Under the pieces are notes generated by a model that worked only from the letters and a program-made list of their open reading frames with translations, had not been told where the DNA came from and searched no databases. This document shows positions 32,081-41,181 of a stretch of 64,000 nt of DNA, piece after piece (within the stretch, counting starts at the first letter, position 1; each line of letters begins with the position of its first letter). This DNA comes from ZC4RG19 sp017577565. Lineage in GTDB: Bacteria; Actinomycetota; Acidimicrobiia; Acidimicrobiales; VFJN01. The stretch lies in assembly GCA_047459075.1 (NCBI GenBank), contig VSCH01000009.1, positions 1 to 64,000 on the forward strand, read 5' to 3'. The translations under genes and the position numbers were made by a program.

Positions 32081-33814
32081 TCAGAGCGTCTCGGCGAAGC
32101 TGACCTCGCCCTCGCCGCGCAGCACGTTCTTCAGCAGCTTGCCCGACGCGTTGCGGGGCAGCGGCTCGTCGCGCAGCTCGACGTGGGCCGGCACCTTGAA
32201 GTCGGCGAGCTCGGCCCGCACCCACTCGCGGACCTCGTCCTCGGTCAGGGTGTGGCCCGGCTCGACCTGGACGACCGCCTTGACCTCCTCGCCCAGCTCG
32301 GGGTGGGGCACGCCGATGACGGCGGCGTCCGCGATGGCCGGGTGCTCGACGAGGCGGTTCTCGATCTCGACGCAGTAGACGTTCTCACCGCCCCGGATGA
32401 TCATGTCCTTCTTGCGGTCGGTGATGGTGAGGAACCCCTCGTCGTCGAGGAAGCCGATGTCACCGGTGTGCAGCCAGCCCTCCTCGTCGATCGCCTCCGC
32501 GGTGGCCTCGGGCTTGTTCCAGTAGCCCTTCATGACGATCGGGCCGCGGATGCAGACCTCGCCGGTCCGGCCGGTGGGCAGCGGGTTGTCGTCGTCGTCG
32601 ACGATGCGGACCTCGACGGTCGGGACCGGCGGGCCGACCGAGTCGGGCTTGCGCTTGGCGTCGGCCCCGCTGATGACCGTGGCGACCGACGACGTCTCGG
32701 TCAGCCCGTAGGCGTTGGAGGTCGAGCGCACGTTGGGGAAGGTCTCGGCGATCTTGCGCTGCAGCTCCTCGGCCGAGGGCGACCCGCCGAAGGCCACGGA
32801 GGTCACCGTCGAGGTGTCGTAGTCGTGCCGGCCCGGGTACTCGCAGACCCGCCACACCATGGTCGGCACCGTCGCCCAGACGGTGACGCCGTGCTCCTCG
32901 ATCAGGCGCAGCGCCTCGGCGGGGTCGAACCGGCCCACCGGGATGACGATCTTGACCCCGGCGAGCATCCCGACGACCAGCCCCGAGTGGCAGCCCGACA
33001 CGTGGAACAGCGGCGAGGTGAGCAGCGACACCGTTGGCCCGCCACCGCCCAGCATGTTGCCGGCCTCGGGGTCGGCCATGGCGTTGGCGACGGTCGTGTA
33101 CAGCGTGTTCTGGAGGTTGGCGATCATCGACCGGTGGGTCGAGATCGCCCCCTTGGGCCGGCCCGTCGTCCCCGACGTGTAGAAGATGACGGCGTCGTCG
33201 TCCTCGGCGATCGGCGTGTCGGGGAAGCGGTCGGTCGGCTCGGCCGTCAGCTCGTCGAAGCGGTGCAGCTCGGCCTTGGCCCCGGCGGACCGGGGGAAGT
33301 CCTCGGGCGACGCGTCGATCAGGTAGACGTGGGCCAGGTCGGGCGCCTCGTCGAGCCGGTCGGCGATCCGCTCGAAGCGCTTGCGGTCGGCGACGAGCAC
33401 CTTCGACCCCGAGTCCTGCAGGCCGTAGAGGATCTCGTCGGCCTTCCACCACCCGTTGAGGCCGACGAGGATCGCGCCCGTCGACACGGTGGCCCAGAAC
33501 GCCAGGCACCACTCCGGGTTGTTCTGGCTGAGGACCGCCACCCGATCGCCGTGGCCGACGCCGCACCGCTCGGCCAGGGCGTGGGCGACCCCGTTCGAGG
33601 TCTCGACGAAGGTCCGGTAGCCGTAGGTCCGGTCGCCGTGGACGATGAAGGTCTGCTCGTCGCCCCGGGCGATCGCCGCCTGCGGGATCTCGCGCAGGGA
33701 GCGCATGCGGTCCTTGTAGACCTGCATCGGCCGGCCGAGGACCTCCTCGGTCGTGACCTCGAACATCCCTCCGGGCCCGGTGAGCTGGGCTCGGACCTCC
33801 GACAGGCTGGGCAT
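32081..33814 (-). CDS. long-chain acyl-CoA ligase (AMP-binding, FadD-like)
   Basis: 577 residues; activates a carboxylic acid through an acyl-adenylate to the CoA thioester. The phosphate loop is FYTSGTTGRPKGAIS, the second motif NAYGLTETSS, the hinge GWLHTGDIGFLDDEG and DRKKDMIIRGGENVY. A near C-terminal lysine lies in LPRNASGKLLKNVL. The ATG follows a GGGGGGAG ribosome-binding sequence by about 8 nt. A TACCCT -10 and an inverted repeat TCGCTGA-N9-TCAGCGA lie upstream, so it is probably repressed when substrate is lacking. Acyl chain specificity unknown. Confidence 0.92.
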   Translation of the reverse strand: MPSLSEVRAQLTGPGGMFEVTTEEVLGRPMQVYKDRMRSLREIPQAAIARGDEQTFIVHGDRTYGYRTFVETSNGVAHALAERCGVGHGDRVAVLSQNNPEWCLAFWATVSTGAILVGLNGWWKADEILYGLQDSGSKVLVADRKRFERIADRLDEAPDLAHVYLIDASPEDFPRSAGAKAELHRFDELTAEPTDRFPDTPIAEDDDAVIFYTSGTTGRPKGAISTHRSMIANLQNTLYTTVANAMADPEAGNMLGGGGPTVSLLTSPLFHVSGCHSGLVVGMLAGVKIVIPVGRFDPAEALRLIEEHGVTVWATVPTMVWRVCEYPGRHDYDTSTVTSVAFGGSPSAEELQRKIAETFPNVRSTSNAYGLTETSSVATVISGADAKRKPDSVGPPVPTVEVRIVDDDDNPLPTGRTGEVCIRGPIVMKGYWNKPEATAEAIDEEGWLHTGDIGFLDDEGFLTITDRKKDMIIRGGENVYCVEIENRLVEHPAIADAAVIGVPHPELGEEVKAVVQVEPGHTLTEDEVREWVRAELADFKVPAHVELRDEPLPRNASGKLLKNVLRGEGEVSFAETL

Positions 33815-33828
33815 CGTGCTCTCCCCCC

Positions 33829-33857
33829 TCGCTGATGCGTTCGTCAGCGAAGGGTAG
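33829..33857 (-). promoter_or_regulatory. promoter and operator of the acyl-CoA ligase
   Basis: Minus-strand -10 TACCCT (33857-33852) with an inverted repeat TCGCTGA (33829-33835) / TCAGCGA (33845-33851) just downstream, overlapping the predicted +1. The layout suits a TetR/FadR-like repressor; none is adjacent. Confidence 0.5.
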
Positions 33858-33861
33858 CCCG

Positions 33862-33897
33862 TGCGGGGTCGGGCCCGGCCGGGCCCGACCCCGCACC
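33862..33897. terminator. 36-bp perfect palindrome
   Basis: An uninterrupted 18+18 palindrome with centre CCGG-CCGG, arms starting GTGCGGGGTCGG. It separates the LLM gene from the acyl-CoA ligase gene, both on the minus strand, so it probably ends the LLM transcript. No T-run. Confidence 0.55.
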
Positions 33898-33910
33898 GGC
33901 GGCGCGCCGG

Positions 33911-34819
33911 TCAGCCGCGGAAGGGCGCGGCCACCTCCTCGAGGAACCGGTCGATCGCCTCGATCTTCTGCGGGCCCTGGCCGAGGGTGAAGTCCGGCAC
34001 GATCAGCTCGTCGAGGCCGATCGCCGCGTAGGCGTCGACGACCTCGCGCATGCGGTCCGGCGTGCCGGCCATGACGGGCCGGGGGACCGCGGCCTCGATC
34101 TGGGCCGCCTGCGCCTCGTCGTCGGTGAAGAACACCAGCGCCTGGGCCGAGCGCCGGATCTCGGCGGGGTTCCGGCCCACCCGCTCGCAGGCCCGGTCCA
34201 GGGCCGCCGACCGCTCGGCGATGTGGTCGGGCAGGCCCCAGGTGTTCCACTCGTCCGCGTGGCGGGCGACGACGCCGAGCATGCGGTCGCCCTTGCCGCC
34301 CACCAGGATCGGCAGGCGGTCCTGGACGGGCTTCGGCTCGCAGCGGGCGTCGGTCACCCGGTAGTGCTCGCCGTGGAACGTCGTGGTCGGCTGCGTCAGC
34401 AGGCCCCGCACGACCTGGACCGCCTCGGCGAACCGGTCGACCCGCTCCCGGGGCGGCGGCAGCTCGATGCCGTACTGCTCGTGCTCGTTGACCTGCCACC
34501 CGGCGCCGAGGCCGAGCACGAACCGCCCGCCGGTGACGTGGTCGATGGTGGCGGCCATGTTGGCCACCACCGCCGGGTGGCGGTACGTGTTGCCGAGCAC
34601 CAGCGGTCCGACCCGCACCCGCTCGGTCACCGCGCCCAGCGCGGCGAGCGAGGAGCCGGCCTCGAGGGTCGGCGTCTCCGGCGGGTAGGGGCCCGGCTGG
34701 TCGGGCATGAAGTGGTCGGCGACCCAGACCCCGTCCCAGCCGGTGGCGTCCGCGTGGCGGGCGGCCGCGAGCACCTCGGACCAGGGCTGGTGGGGCGAGG
34801 TCCACAACGAGAACCGCAT
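33911..34819 (-). CDS. LLM-class, probably F420-dependent oxidoreductase
   Basis: 302 residues of the luciferase-like monooxygenase fold. GWDGVWVADHFM, GPLVLGNTYRHPAVVANMAATID and RFVLGLGAGWQVNEHEQYG are characteristic of actinobacterial F420-dependent members. The cofactor is inferred from this subgroup; FMN cannot be excluded. ATG 34819 is 6 nt after CACGCT (leaderless). Substrate unknown. The 36-bp palindrome follows its stop. Confidence 0.82.
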   Translation of the reverse strand: MRFSLWTSPHQPWSEVLAAARHADATGWDGVWVADHFMPDQPGPYPPETPTLEAGSSLAALGAVTERVRVGPLVLGNTYRHPAVVANMAATIDHVTGGRFVLGLGAGWQVNEHEQYGIELPPPRERVDRFAEAVQVVRGLLTQPTTTFHGEHYRVTDARCEPKPVQDRLPILVGGKGDRMLGVVARHADEWNTWGLPDHIAERSAALDRACERVGRNPAEIRRSAQALVFFTDDEAQAAQIEAAVPRPVMAGTPDRMREVVDAYAAIGLDELIVPDFTLGQGPQKIEAIDRFLEEVAAPFRG

Positions 34820-34892
34820 CCCGCCAGCGTGTCAGCCCGCCGGCCGGGCGCGCGCCGCCCGCCGGGTGCGGGTCCGGGGGGCCGGGCCGCCC

Positions 34893-36023
34893 TCAGCCGC
34901 GCAGGCGCTCGACCACGTAGTCGATGCAGTGGGTCAGCGCCTCGACGTCCTCGGGGTCGATCGCCGGGTAGAGCGCGATGCGGAGCTGGTTGCGGCCCAG
35001 CTTGCGGTAGCTCTCGGTGTCGACGACGAAGTTGTCGCGCAGCACCGCGGAGACCTGCTTGGCGTCGATCGACTCGTCGAGGTCGATCGTGGCCACGACG
35101 TGGCTGCGCAGCGCCGGGTCGGCGACGAACGGCGTGGCGTAGTCGCTCGCCTCGGCCCAGCTGTAGATGATCTCGGCCGACCGGTCGCACCGGGCCACCG
35201 CGAACGGCAGGCCGCCGTTGTGGATGATCCACTCGAGCTGCTGGACGGCCAGGAAGATCGTGGCCAGGGCCGGCGTGTTGTAGGTCTGGTCCTTGCGGCT
35301 GTTCTCGAGCGCGATCCCGAGGTCGAGGAACGGCGGGCACCAGCGGCCGTCCCGCTTGATCCGCTCGATGCGCTCGACGGCGGCGGGGGAGAGGGCGGCG
35401 ATCCACAGGCCGCCGTCCGAGGCCAGCGCCTTCTGCGGCGCGAAGTAGTAGGCGTCGACCTGCGAGGCGTCGAGCCGCAGGCCGCCGGCCGCCGAGGTGC
35501 CGTCGACGAGCACGAGCCCCTCGGCACCCTCGGGGCGGCGGGGCGTGACCGCCACACCCGTCGAGGTCTCGTTGTGGGTCAGGCAGTAGGCGTCGACGTC
35601 CGGGGTCGCCTTGGCCTCGGGCGCCGTGCCCGGGGGCGACTCGATGACCTCGGGGTCCTCGAGGTGGGGCGCGGCCTTCGCGCAGGCGGCGAACTTCGAG
35701 GAGAACTCGCCGAAGCTGAGGTGCTGGCTGCGCCGCTCGATGAGGTGGAAGGTGGCGGCGTCCCAGAACGCGGTGGTGCCGCCGTTGCCGAGCACGACCT
35801 CGTAGCCGTCGGGGAGCGACAGCAGCTCGGACACGCCGTTGCGCAGCGCCGCCACCATGAACCGCACGGTGGCGGCCCGGTGGCTCGTGCCCAGGTACGT
35901 GGGGGCGGCCTCGGCCAGCGCGGCGACCGCCTCGGGGCGGACCTTGGACGGGCCGGAGCCGAAGCGCCCGTCGCGGGGCAGCAGGTCCTCGGGGATCCGT
36001 ATCGCTTCGGTCGCCTCGCTCAC
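34893..36023 (-). CDS. serC: phosphoserine aminotransferase (mycobacterial type)
   Basis: 376 residues; PLP enzyme converting 3-phosphohydroxypyruvate to phosphoserine, the step after SerA (41182-42744). It opens PRDGRFGSGPSKVRPEAV, has GNGGTTAFWDAATF, and the cofactor lysine in YYFAPQKALASDGG. The GTG at 36023 is 7 nt after GATAGT on the minus strand, and that hexamer overlaps the possible CACTAT -10 of the divergent aminotransferase. The frame is open upstream but unused. Confidence 0.92.
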   Translation of the reverse strand: MSEATEAIRIPEDLLPRDGRFGSGPSKVRPEAVAALAEAAPTYLGTSHRAATVRFMVAALRNGVSELLSLPDGYEVVLGNGGTTAFWDAATFHLIERRSQHLSFGEFSSKFAACAKAAPHLEDPEVIESPPGTAPEAKATPDVDAYCLTHNETSTGVAVTPRRPEGAEGLVLVDGTSAAGGLRLDASQVDAYYFAPQKALASDGGLWIAALSPAAVERIERIKRDGRWCPPFLDLGIALENSRKDQTYNTPALATIFLAVQQLEWIIHNGGLPFAVARCDRSAEIIYSWAEASDYATPFVADPALRSHVVATIDLDESIDAKQVSAVLRDNFVVDTESYRKLGRNQLRIALYPAIDPEDVEALTHCIDYVVERLRG

Positions 36024-36065
36024 GCGTGCCACTATCGCGGCCGGTCGAGACAAGGAGCCAGTTCG

Positions 36066-37274
36066 TTGCCCCCCACGAACCGCATCTCCGCCCGCGTGGC
36101 CGCGATCAGCGGCTCGGCGACGCTCGCCGTCGACGCCAAGGCCAAGGCCCTCCGGGAGGCGGGCGAGCCGGTCATCGGCTTCGGGGCGGGCGAGCCCGAC
36201 TTCCCCACCCCGGACCACATCGTCGAGGCCGCGGCCGCGGCCTGCCGCGACCCGCGCATGCACAAGTACACGCCGGCCGCCGGCCTGCCCGAGCTGCGCG
36301 AGGCCATCGCGGCCAAGACGGCCCGCGACTCCGGCTACGAGGTTGAGGCCGCCCAGGTGCTGGTGACCAACGGCGGCAAGCACGCGGTGTTCAACGCCTT
36401 CCTCACCCTGCTCGACCCGGGCGACGAGGTGCTGCTGCCGGCGCCCTACTGGACGACCTACCCCGAGCCGATCCGGTTGGCCGGCGCCGTCCCCGTCGTG
36501 CTGCGCACCGACGAGAGCACGGGCTTCCGGGTGACGGTCGACCAGCTCGACGCCGCCGTCACCGACCGCACGAAGGCCCTGCTGTTCGTGTCGCCCTCCA
36601 ACCCGACGGGCGCCGTCTACCCCCGGGAGGAGGTCGAGGCCATCGGCCGGTGGGCGGCCGAGCGGGGGCTGTGGGTCGTCACCGACGAGATCTACGAGCA
36701 CCTCGTCTACGGCGACCACGAGTTCCACTCGCTCCCCGCGCTCGTGCCCGAGGTGGCCGACCGGTGCATCGTCCTCAACGGCGTGGCCAAGACCTACGCC
36801 ATGACCGGCTGGCGGGTGGGCTGGATGATCGGCCCCCCCGACGTCGTGCGGGCGGCGACCAACCTGCAGTCGCACGCCACCTCGAACGTGTCCAACGTGG
36901 CCCAGGCCGCGGCCCTGGCCGCGGTGACCGGCGACCTCTCGGCGGTGGCCGAGATGCGGGCGGCGTTCGAGCGGCGCGGCCGCACGATGCACCAGATGCT
37001 CTCGGCGATCCCCGACGTCGCGATCCTCGAGCCCCAGGGCGCCTTCTACGGGTTCCCCAACCTGTCGGCCTACCTGGGCCGGGACATCCGGGGGACGACG
37101 CCGACCACGACGGTCGAGCTGTGCGAGGTGCTGCTGGAGCAGGCGAAGGTGGCGATCGTGCCGGGCGAGGCGTTCGACGCCCCCGGCTACGCCCGCATGT
37201 CGTTCGCCCTGGCCGACGACGACCTCGCCGAGGGCTGCCGGCGCATCGCCGACCTGCTGGCCGAGGCGGCCTGA
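36066..37274 (+). CDS. aspC: aspartate aminotransferase (class I/II)
   Basis: 402 residues; PLP enzyme exchanging amino groups between aspartate and 2-oxoglutarate. Motifs: GFGAGEPDFPTPDHI, YTPAAGLPELREAIA, SPSNPTGAVY, and the cofactor lysine in NGVAKTYAMTGWRVGW. The start is a TTG at 36066, 8 nt after a good AAGGAG; no ATG or GTG fits. A CACTAT -10 (36029-36034) overlaps the divergent serC -10. Prephenate or other side activities are possible in this subgroup. Confidence 0.9.
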   Translation: MPPTNRISARVAAISGSATLAVDAKAKALREAGEPVIGFGAGEPDFPTPDHIVEAAAAACRDPRMHKYTPAAGLPELREAIAAKTARDSGYEVEAAQVLVTNGGKHAVFNAFLTLLDPGDEVLLPAPYWTTYPEPIRLAGAVPVVLRTDESTGFRVTVDQLDAAVTDRTKALLFVSPSNPTGAVYPREEVEAIGRWAAERGLWVVTDEIYEHLVYGDHEFHSLPALVPEVADRCIVLNGVAKTYAMTGWRVGWMIGPPDVVRAATNLQSHATSNVSNVAQAAALAAVTGDLSAVAEMRAAFERRGRTMHQMLSAIPDVAILEPQGAFYGFPNLSAYLGRDIRGTTPTTTVELCEVLLEQAKVAIVPGEAFDAPGYARMSFALADDDLAEGCRRIADLLAEAA

Positions 37275-37350
37275 CGGCCCGATCGCCCGGCCCGTCGCCC
37301 GCCCGGCCGCGGGTGGCGGCGAGCGGTCGTGCGCACGCGGTCGAGCGCGC

Positions 37351-37386
37351 CGGGGCCGGGCGGGACCGGCGCCCCGCCCGGCCCCG
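37351..37386. terminator. 14-bp perfect hairpin between convergent genes
   Basis: CGGGGCCGGGCGGG (37351-37364), 8-nt loop, CCCGCCCGGCCCCG (37373-37386). No T-run. Probably ends both the aminotransferase and the zinc-ribbon gene. Confidence 0.55.
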
Positions 37387-37394
37387 TGGCCGGC

Positions 37395-38927
37395 TCAGCC
37401 GACGGTGAAGTCGTAGGTGGCGGACTGGTCCTCGACGACGGAGCCGGTGTGCACCTCCGTCTCGCCGTCGACGGTGATCGTGAGCGTGTACTCGCCCGAT
37501 CCGCAGTCCCCGCGGCCGACGGCCCAGCCGTGCACCTCGACGGTGTAGGTGCCGGACGGCGCCTCGCCCGAGGGCCAGTAGACGTTCTCCACGCCGCCGT
37601 CGACGCCGTCGTCCATGCAGTTGACGTTCGAGTCGACGTCGAGCTCGCCGCCGCTCGGGGACGGCCCCCGGTCACCGAAGTAGATCTCGTGGCCGGACGG
37701 CTCGTGGACGTGGAGGTCGAGGTCGGCGGTCGAGCTCCACTCGAGCGTGATCTGCACGTCGCCCGTGCCGAGGTCGCGCATGTTGGCGCCGTCGGAGCCG
37801 ACCGGGCGCTCGATCAGACCGCCGTCGTCGACGTCGACGATGACGAACTCCTCGACGGTGTCGCCCGGCGTGATGGCGACCGCCTCGGCGGGGTCGAGCC
37901 CGGGCCAGGCGTCGTCGGGGTTCTGCGCGACCTCCTCGACCTCGAGGGCGCCGTCCGACCCGCCCTCCAGCGGCTCGGGCGGCAGCAGCGGGTTGCCGCA
38001 GTTGCACTTCACCCGGGGCACGCCGGTGTCGTCGACGAGCACCGCGGTGCCCGCCTGCAGCAGCGACTGGAACGGCCGGGCCTCGCCGTCGCGGTAGCCG
38101 TGGTTGGTCACCCGGGTGTCCCAGCGCAGGCGCACGGCGGTGAGGCCCCGCACGTAGGTCTCGATCTCGTCGACCTCGATGTCGAGCACCTCGGCCCAGG
38201 CCTCGGCCTTGTCCGCGTTCGCCTCGTCGGTGAGGAAGTCGATGAGCTGCTCGACGTCGCAGACCTGGGTGTCCCGGCTGCCGCCGAAGATGGCGGGGTC
38301 GGAGCCGGTCACGACCGAGCCGGCGAGGTGGGTGTCGACCTGCTCGACCCGGGGGTCGGGGACCTCGTCGGTGACCACCAGGTCGGCGAAGACGGCGCCG
38401 GCCTGCTCGCCGACGTCGAGGTTGCCGGCGAAGTCGTCCTCCTGGACCCGGTCGATCGGCTCGAGCACGACCTCGGTGTCGCCGTCGTCGCCGGAGGTGG
38501 CGACGAGGTAGACGGCGGTGCCGACCAGGGCGACGACGACGACGATGGCGAGGACGAGCAGGAAGGTGCTGCGACCGCTCCCGCTCGGGCGCCCGGGCGC
38601 GGCCGGGAACCCGCCGGTGCCGCCCGGCCCCGAGGGCGGGCCGAAGCCGCCGGGCGGCGGGGGCGGGGGCGGCGGTCCCCCGGGTGCCGGCCCGGAGCCG
38701 GCGGGCGGCGGGGCGGACCCGGGTGGCGGGGGCGGCGGCGCGCCCCCGGGCGGTGGGTACGAGCCCGCCGGGGGCGGGGCGTCGGGGGATGTCGGGCCGC
38801 CGTCGGGCGGCGGCGGCTCGCTCGCCGCCGCCTCGGCGCCGAGCGGCCGCCCGCAGCCGGCGCAGGTCGACGCGCCGGGTGCGTTGGTCGTTCCACAGCT
38901 CGCACAGGTCACTGGCGGATCATGCAC
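37395..38927 (-). CDS. zinc-ribbon membrane protein with DUF2135-like domain
   Basis: 510 residues. A four-cysteine zinc ribbon at the N-terminus (C8, C11, C22, C25) is followed by a Pro/Gly-rich linker of about 90 residues, a membrane segment near residues 120-142, and an extracytoplasmic region. The C-terminal 130 residues carry ITLEWSSTADLDLHVHEPSG and GTYTVEVHGW, typical of DUF2135-like beta domains. A middle segment has two cysteines, KCNCGNP. GTG 38927 is the first codon; a later GTG at 38912 after CATGAT is an alternative but would still keep the zinc ribbon. Function unknown; likely an envelope protein with a regulated inner face. Confidence 0.68.
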   Translation of the reverse strand: MHDPPVTCASCGTTNAPGASTCAGCGRPLGAEAAASEPPPPDGGPTSPDAPPPAGSYPPPGGAPPPPPPGSAPPPAGSGPAPGGPPPPPPPPGGFGPPSGPGGTGGFPAAPGRPSGSGRSTFLLVLAIVVVVALVGTAVYLVATSGDDGDTEVVLEPIDRVQEDDFAGNLDVGEQAGAVFADLVVTDEVPDPRVEQVDTHLAGSVVTGSDPAIFGGSRDTQVCDVEQLIDFLTDEANADKAEAWAEVLDIEVDEIETYVRGLTAVRLRWDTRVTNHGYRDGEARPFQSLLQAGTAVLVDDTGVPRVKCNCGNPLLPPEPLEGGSDGALEVEEVAQNPDDAWPGLDPAEAVAITPGDTVEEFVIVDVDDGGLIERPVGSDGANMRDLGTGDVQITLEWSSTADLDLHVHEPSGHEIYFGDRGPSPSGGELDVDSNVNCMDDGVDGGVENVYWPSGEAPSGTYTVEVHGWAVGRGDCGSGEYTLTITVDGETEVHTGSVVEDQSATYDFTVG

Positions 38928-38973
38928 GATCGCGGAGCCTCCATGGGCGCGCTGGCGGCCCGGGCGCCGCGGG

Positions 38974-38979
38974 TAGGGT
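38974..38979 (+). promoter_or_regulatory. -10 hexamer of the S9 peptidase gene
   Basis: TAGGGT ends 7 nt before ATG 38987; leaderless spacing. Confidence 0.55.
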
Positions 38980-38986
38980 CCGGCGC

Positions 38987-41008
38987 ATGGCGCCCTACGG
39001 TTCGTGGCCGACGCCCATCACGTCCGAGCTCGTGGTGCGGGCGGCTGCCGGGCTCGGTGCGGTCGTGCTCGACGGCGACGCCGTCGTCTGGTCGGAGCAG
39101 CGCCCCGAGGAGGGCGGCCGGACCCAGCTCGTGCGGCGCGCCCCGGACGGGACGACGACCGACCTCCTGCCGGCGGGCCTCGACGCCCGCACGGCGGTGC
39201 ACGAGTACGGCGGCGGTGCCTGGTGGGCGCGGGACGGGGTGGTCTGGTTCGTCCACTGGGCCGACCAGCGGCTGCGCCGGCTGGCGGACGGGGGCGAGCC
39301 CGAGCCGGTCACCCCGGAGCCGGACTCGCCCCGGGCCGACCGGTGGGCCGACGGCGACGTGCACCCGGGCGGCCGGTGGATGGCCGTGGTGCACGAGCAC
39401 CACCCGGCCGGGGGCGGGCCGGCGGACGTCGTCAACGAGGTCGCCCTGCTCGACGGCACCGGCGAGCTCCCGCCCCGGTCGCTCGTGCGGGGGCCCGACT
39501 TCGTCTCCGACCCCCGCTTCTCGCCCGACGGCCGGCGGCTGTGCTGGGTCCAGTGGTCCCACCCCGACATGCCGTGGGACGGCACCGAGCTCTGCGTCGC
39601 CGACCTGCACGACGGACCCGTCGGGCCGGGGCTGTCCCGCCCCGCCGTCGTGGCCGGCCGGCCCGACGCGGCGCCCGGCGGCGACGGCCGGGGCGAGTCG
39701 GTCGCCCAGCCCCGCTGGGCGCCGGACGGCTCCCTGTGGTTCGTCTCCGACCGGTCCGGGTGGTGGAACCTCTACCGCTGGGTGCCACCCGCCCCGGGCG
39801 CGCCGGCCCGGGAGGGCCGGGTCGAACCGGTGGTCGAGGTGGAGGCCGAGATCGGCGTGCCCCAGTGGGTGTTCGGCCAGTCCCGCTACGCCTTCCTCGA
39901 CGGCGGCCGGGCCGTCTTCGCCTACACCCGTGACGGCCTCGACCACCTCGCCGTGCGGGCGGCGGACGGCACCGTCCACGACCTCGACCTGCCCTACACC
40001 GCGATCTCGTCGGTGGAGGCGGCGGGCGACGCGGTCGTGTTCGTCGGTGCCTCGCCCGTCGCCGAGCCCGCCGTCGTGCGCCTGCGGCTGGACGGCGTCG
40101 CCCTCGCCGGCGAGCCCGAGGTGCTGCGGCCGCCCCGCGACCTCGGCCTCGACCCGGCCTGGTTCTCGTTCCCCGAGCCGATCGACTTCCCGACGAGCGG
40201 CGGCCGGACCGCCCACGGGCTCTTCTACCCGCCGACCAACCCCGAGGTGACGCCGCCCGAGGGCGAGCTGCCGCCGCTGCTCGTCCTGATCCACGGCGGG
40301 CCGACGTCCGCCGCCCGCCCGATGCTGCAGCTCCGCACCCAGTACTGGACCAGCCGCGGCTTCGCGGTCGTCGACGTCAACTACGGCGGCTCCACCGGCT
40401 ACGGGCGCGCCTACCGCAACCAGCTCCGGGGCGCCTGGGGCGTCGTCGACGTCGACGACTGCGAGGCGGCCGCCCGGTGGCTGGCCGAGCAGGGCCGGGT
40501 CGACCCCGACCGCCTCTGCATCCGGGGAGGCTCGGCCGGCGGGTACACGACCCTGGCGGCGCTCGCCTTCCGCGACACGTTCGCCGCCGGTGCCAGCCAC
40601 TACGGGGTGGCCGACCTCGAGGCGCTGGCCACCGAGACCCACAAGTTCGAGAGCCGCTACCTCGACAGCCTGATCGGGCCCTACCCGCAGCGGCGCGACC
40701 TCTACGTCGAGCGCTCGCCCATCCACCACCTGGAGGGCTTCGACCGGCCGCTCATCGTCCTGCAGGGGCTCGAGGACGAGGTCGTGCCGCCCAACCAGGC
40801 GGAGATGATCGTCGACGCCCTGCGGGCCAAGGGGGTGCCGGTCGCCTACGTGCCCTTCGAGGGCGAGCAGCACGGCTTCCGGCGGGCGGAGAACATCCGC
40901 CGGGCCCTCGACGCCGAGCTGTCGTTCTACGCCCAGGTCTTCGGGTTCGACCTGCCGCCGGAGGAGGGCATCGAGCCGGTCGTGGTGGAGAACCTCCCGC
41001 CCCGCTGA
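38987..41008 (+). CDS. S9 family peptidase (prolyl oligopeptidase/acylaminoacyl peptidase type)
   Basis: 673 residues: an N-terminal beta-propeller (about 30-400) with repeats such as VAQPRWAPDGSLWFVSD, and a C-terminal alpha/beta-hydrolase domain. The nucleophile is near S516 in IRGGSAGGYT, the acid in LQGLEDEVVPP and the histidine near H629 in GEQHGFR. No signal peptide, so cytoplasmic; cleaves short peptides. The frame is open upstream, but ATG 38987 has the -10 hexamer at leaderless spacing. Divergent from the zinc-ribbon gene with about 60 bp between. Confidence 0.9.
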   Translation: MAPYGSWPTPITSELVVRAAAGLGAVVLDGDAVVWSEQRPEEGGRTQLVRRAPDGTTTDLLPAGLDARTAVHEYGGGAWWARDGVVWFVHWADQRLRRLADGGEPEPVTPEPDSPRADRWADGDVHPGGRWMAVVHEHHPAGGGPADVVNEVALLDGTGELPPRSLVRGPDFVSDPRFSPDGRRLCWVQWSHPDMPWDGTELCVADLHDGPVGPGLSRPAVVAGRPDAAPGGDGRGESVAQPRWAPDGSLWFVSDRSGWWNLYRWVPPAPGAPAREGRVEPVVEVEAEIGVPQWVFGQSRYAFLDGGRAVFAYTRDGLDHLAVRAADGTVHDLDLPYTAISSVEAAGDAVVFVGASPVAEPAVVRLRLDGVALAGEPEVLRPPRDLGLDPAWFSFPEPIDFPTSGGRTAHGLFYPPTNPEVTPPEGELPPLLVLIHGGPTSAARPMLQLRTQYWTSRGFAVVDVNYGGSTGYGRAYRNQLRGAWGVVDVDDCEAAARWLAEQGRVDPDRLCIRGGSAGGYTTLAALAFRDTFAAGASHYGVADLEALATETHKFESRYLDSLIGPYPQRRDLYVERSPIHHLEGFDRPLIVLQGLEDEVVPPNQAEMIVDALRAKGVPVAYVPFEGEQHGFRRAENIRRALDAELSFYAQVFGFDLPPEEGIEPVVVENLPPR

Positions 41009-41181
41009 TCGGCGCGGCCGCCGGTCCGCCCGCGGCCTCGCTGCGCGGTGTGCCCTGAGACGGGCGTCACGGCGGCGGCCCGGGTGGGCAACCTGCCCAG
41101 CGTCGCCGGCCCGTGAGGGCGCCGGACGTCACGCGGCGCCGTCTGGCGGACGTTCGGCGGGCCCGGCCACACTGGCACGCG

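Noticed and set aside
29720..33835. A 1,371-codon open frame on the plus strand opposite the hydrolase, Hsp70 and acyl-CoA ligase genes
   Set aside because: No domain, composition of a shadow frame, and the opposite strand carries clear genes.
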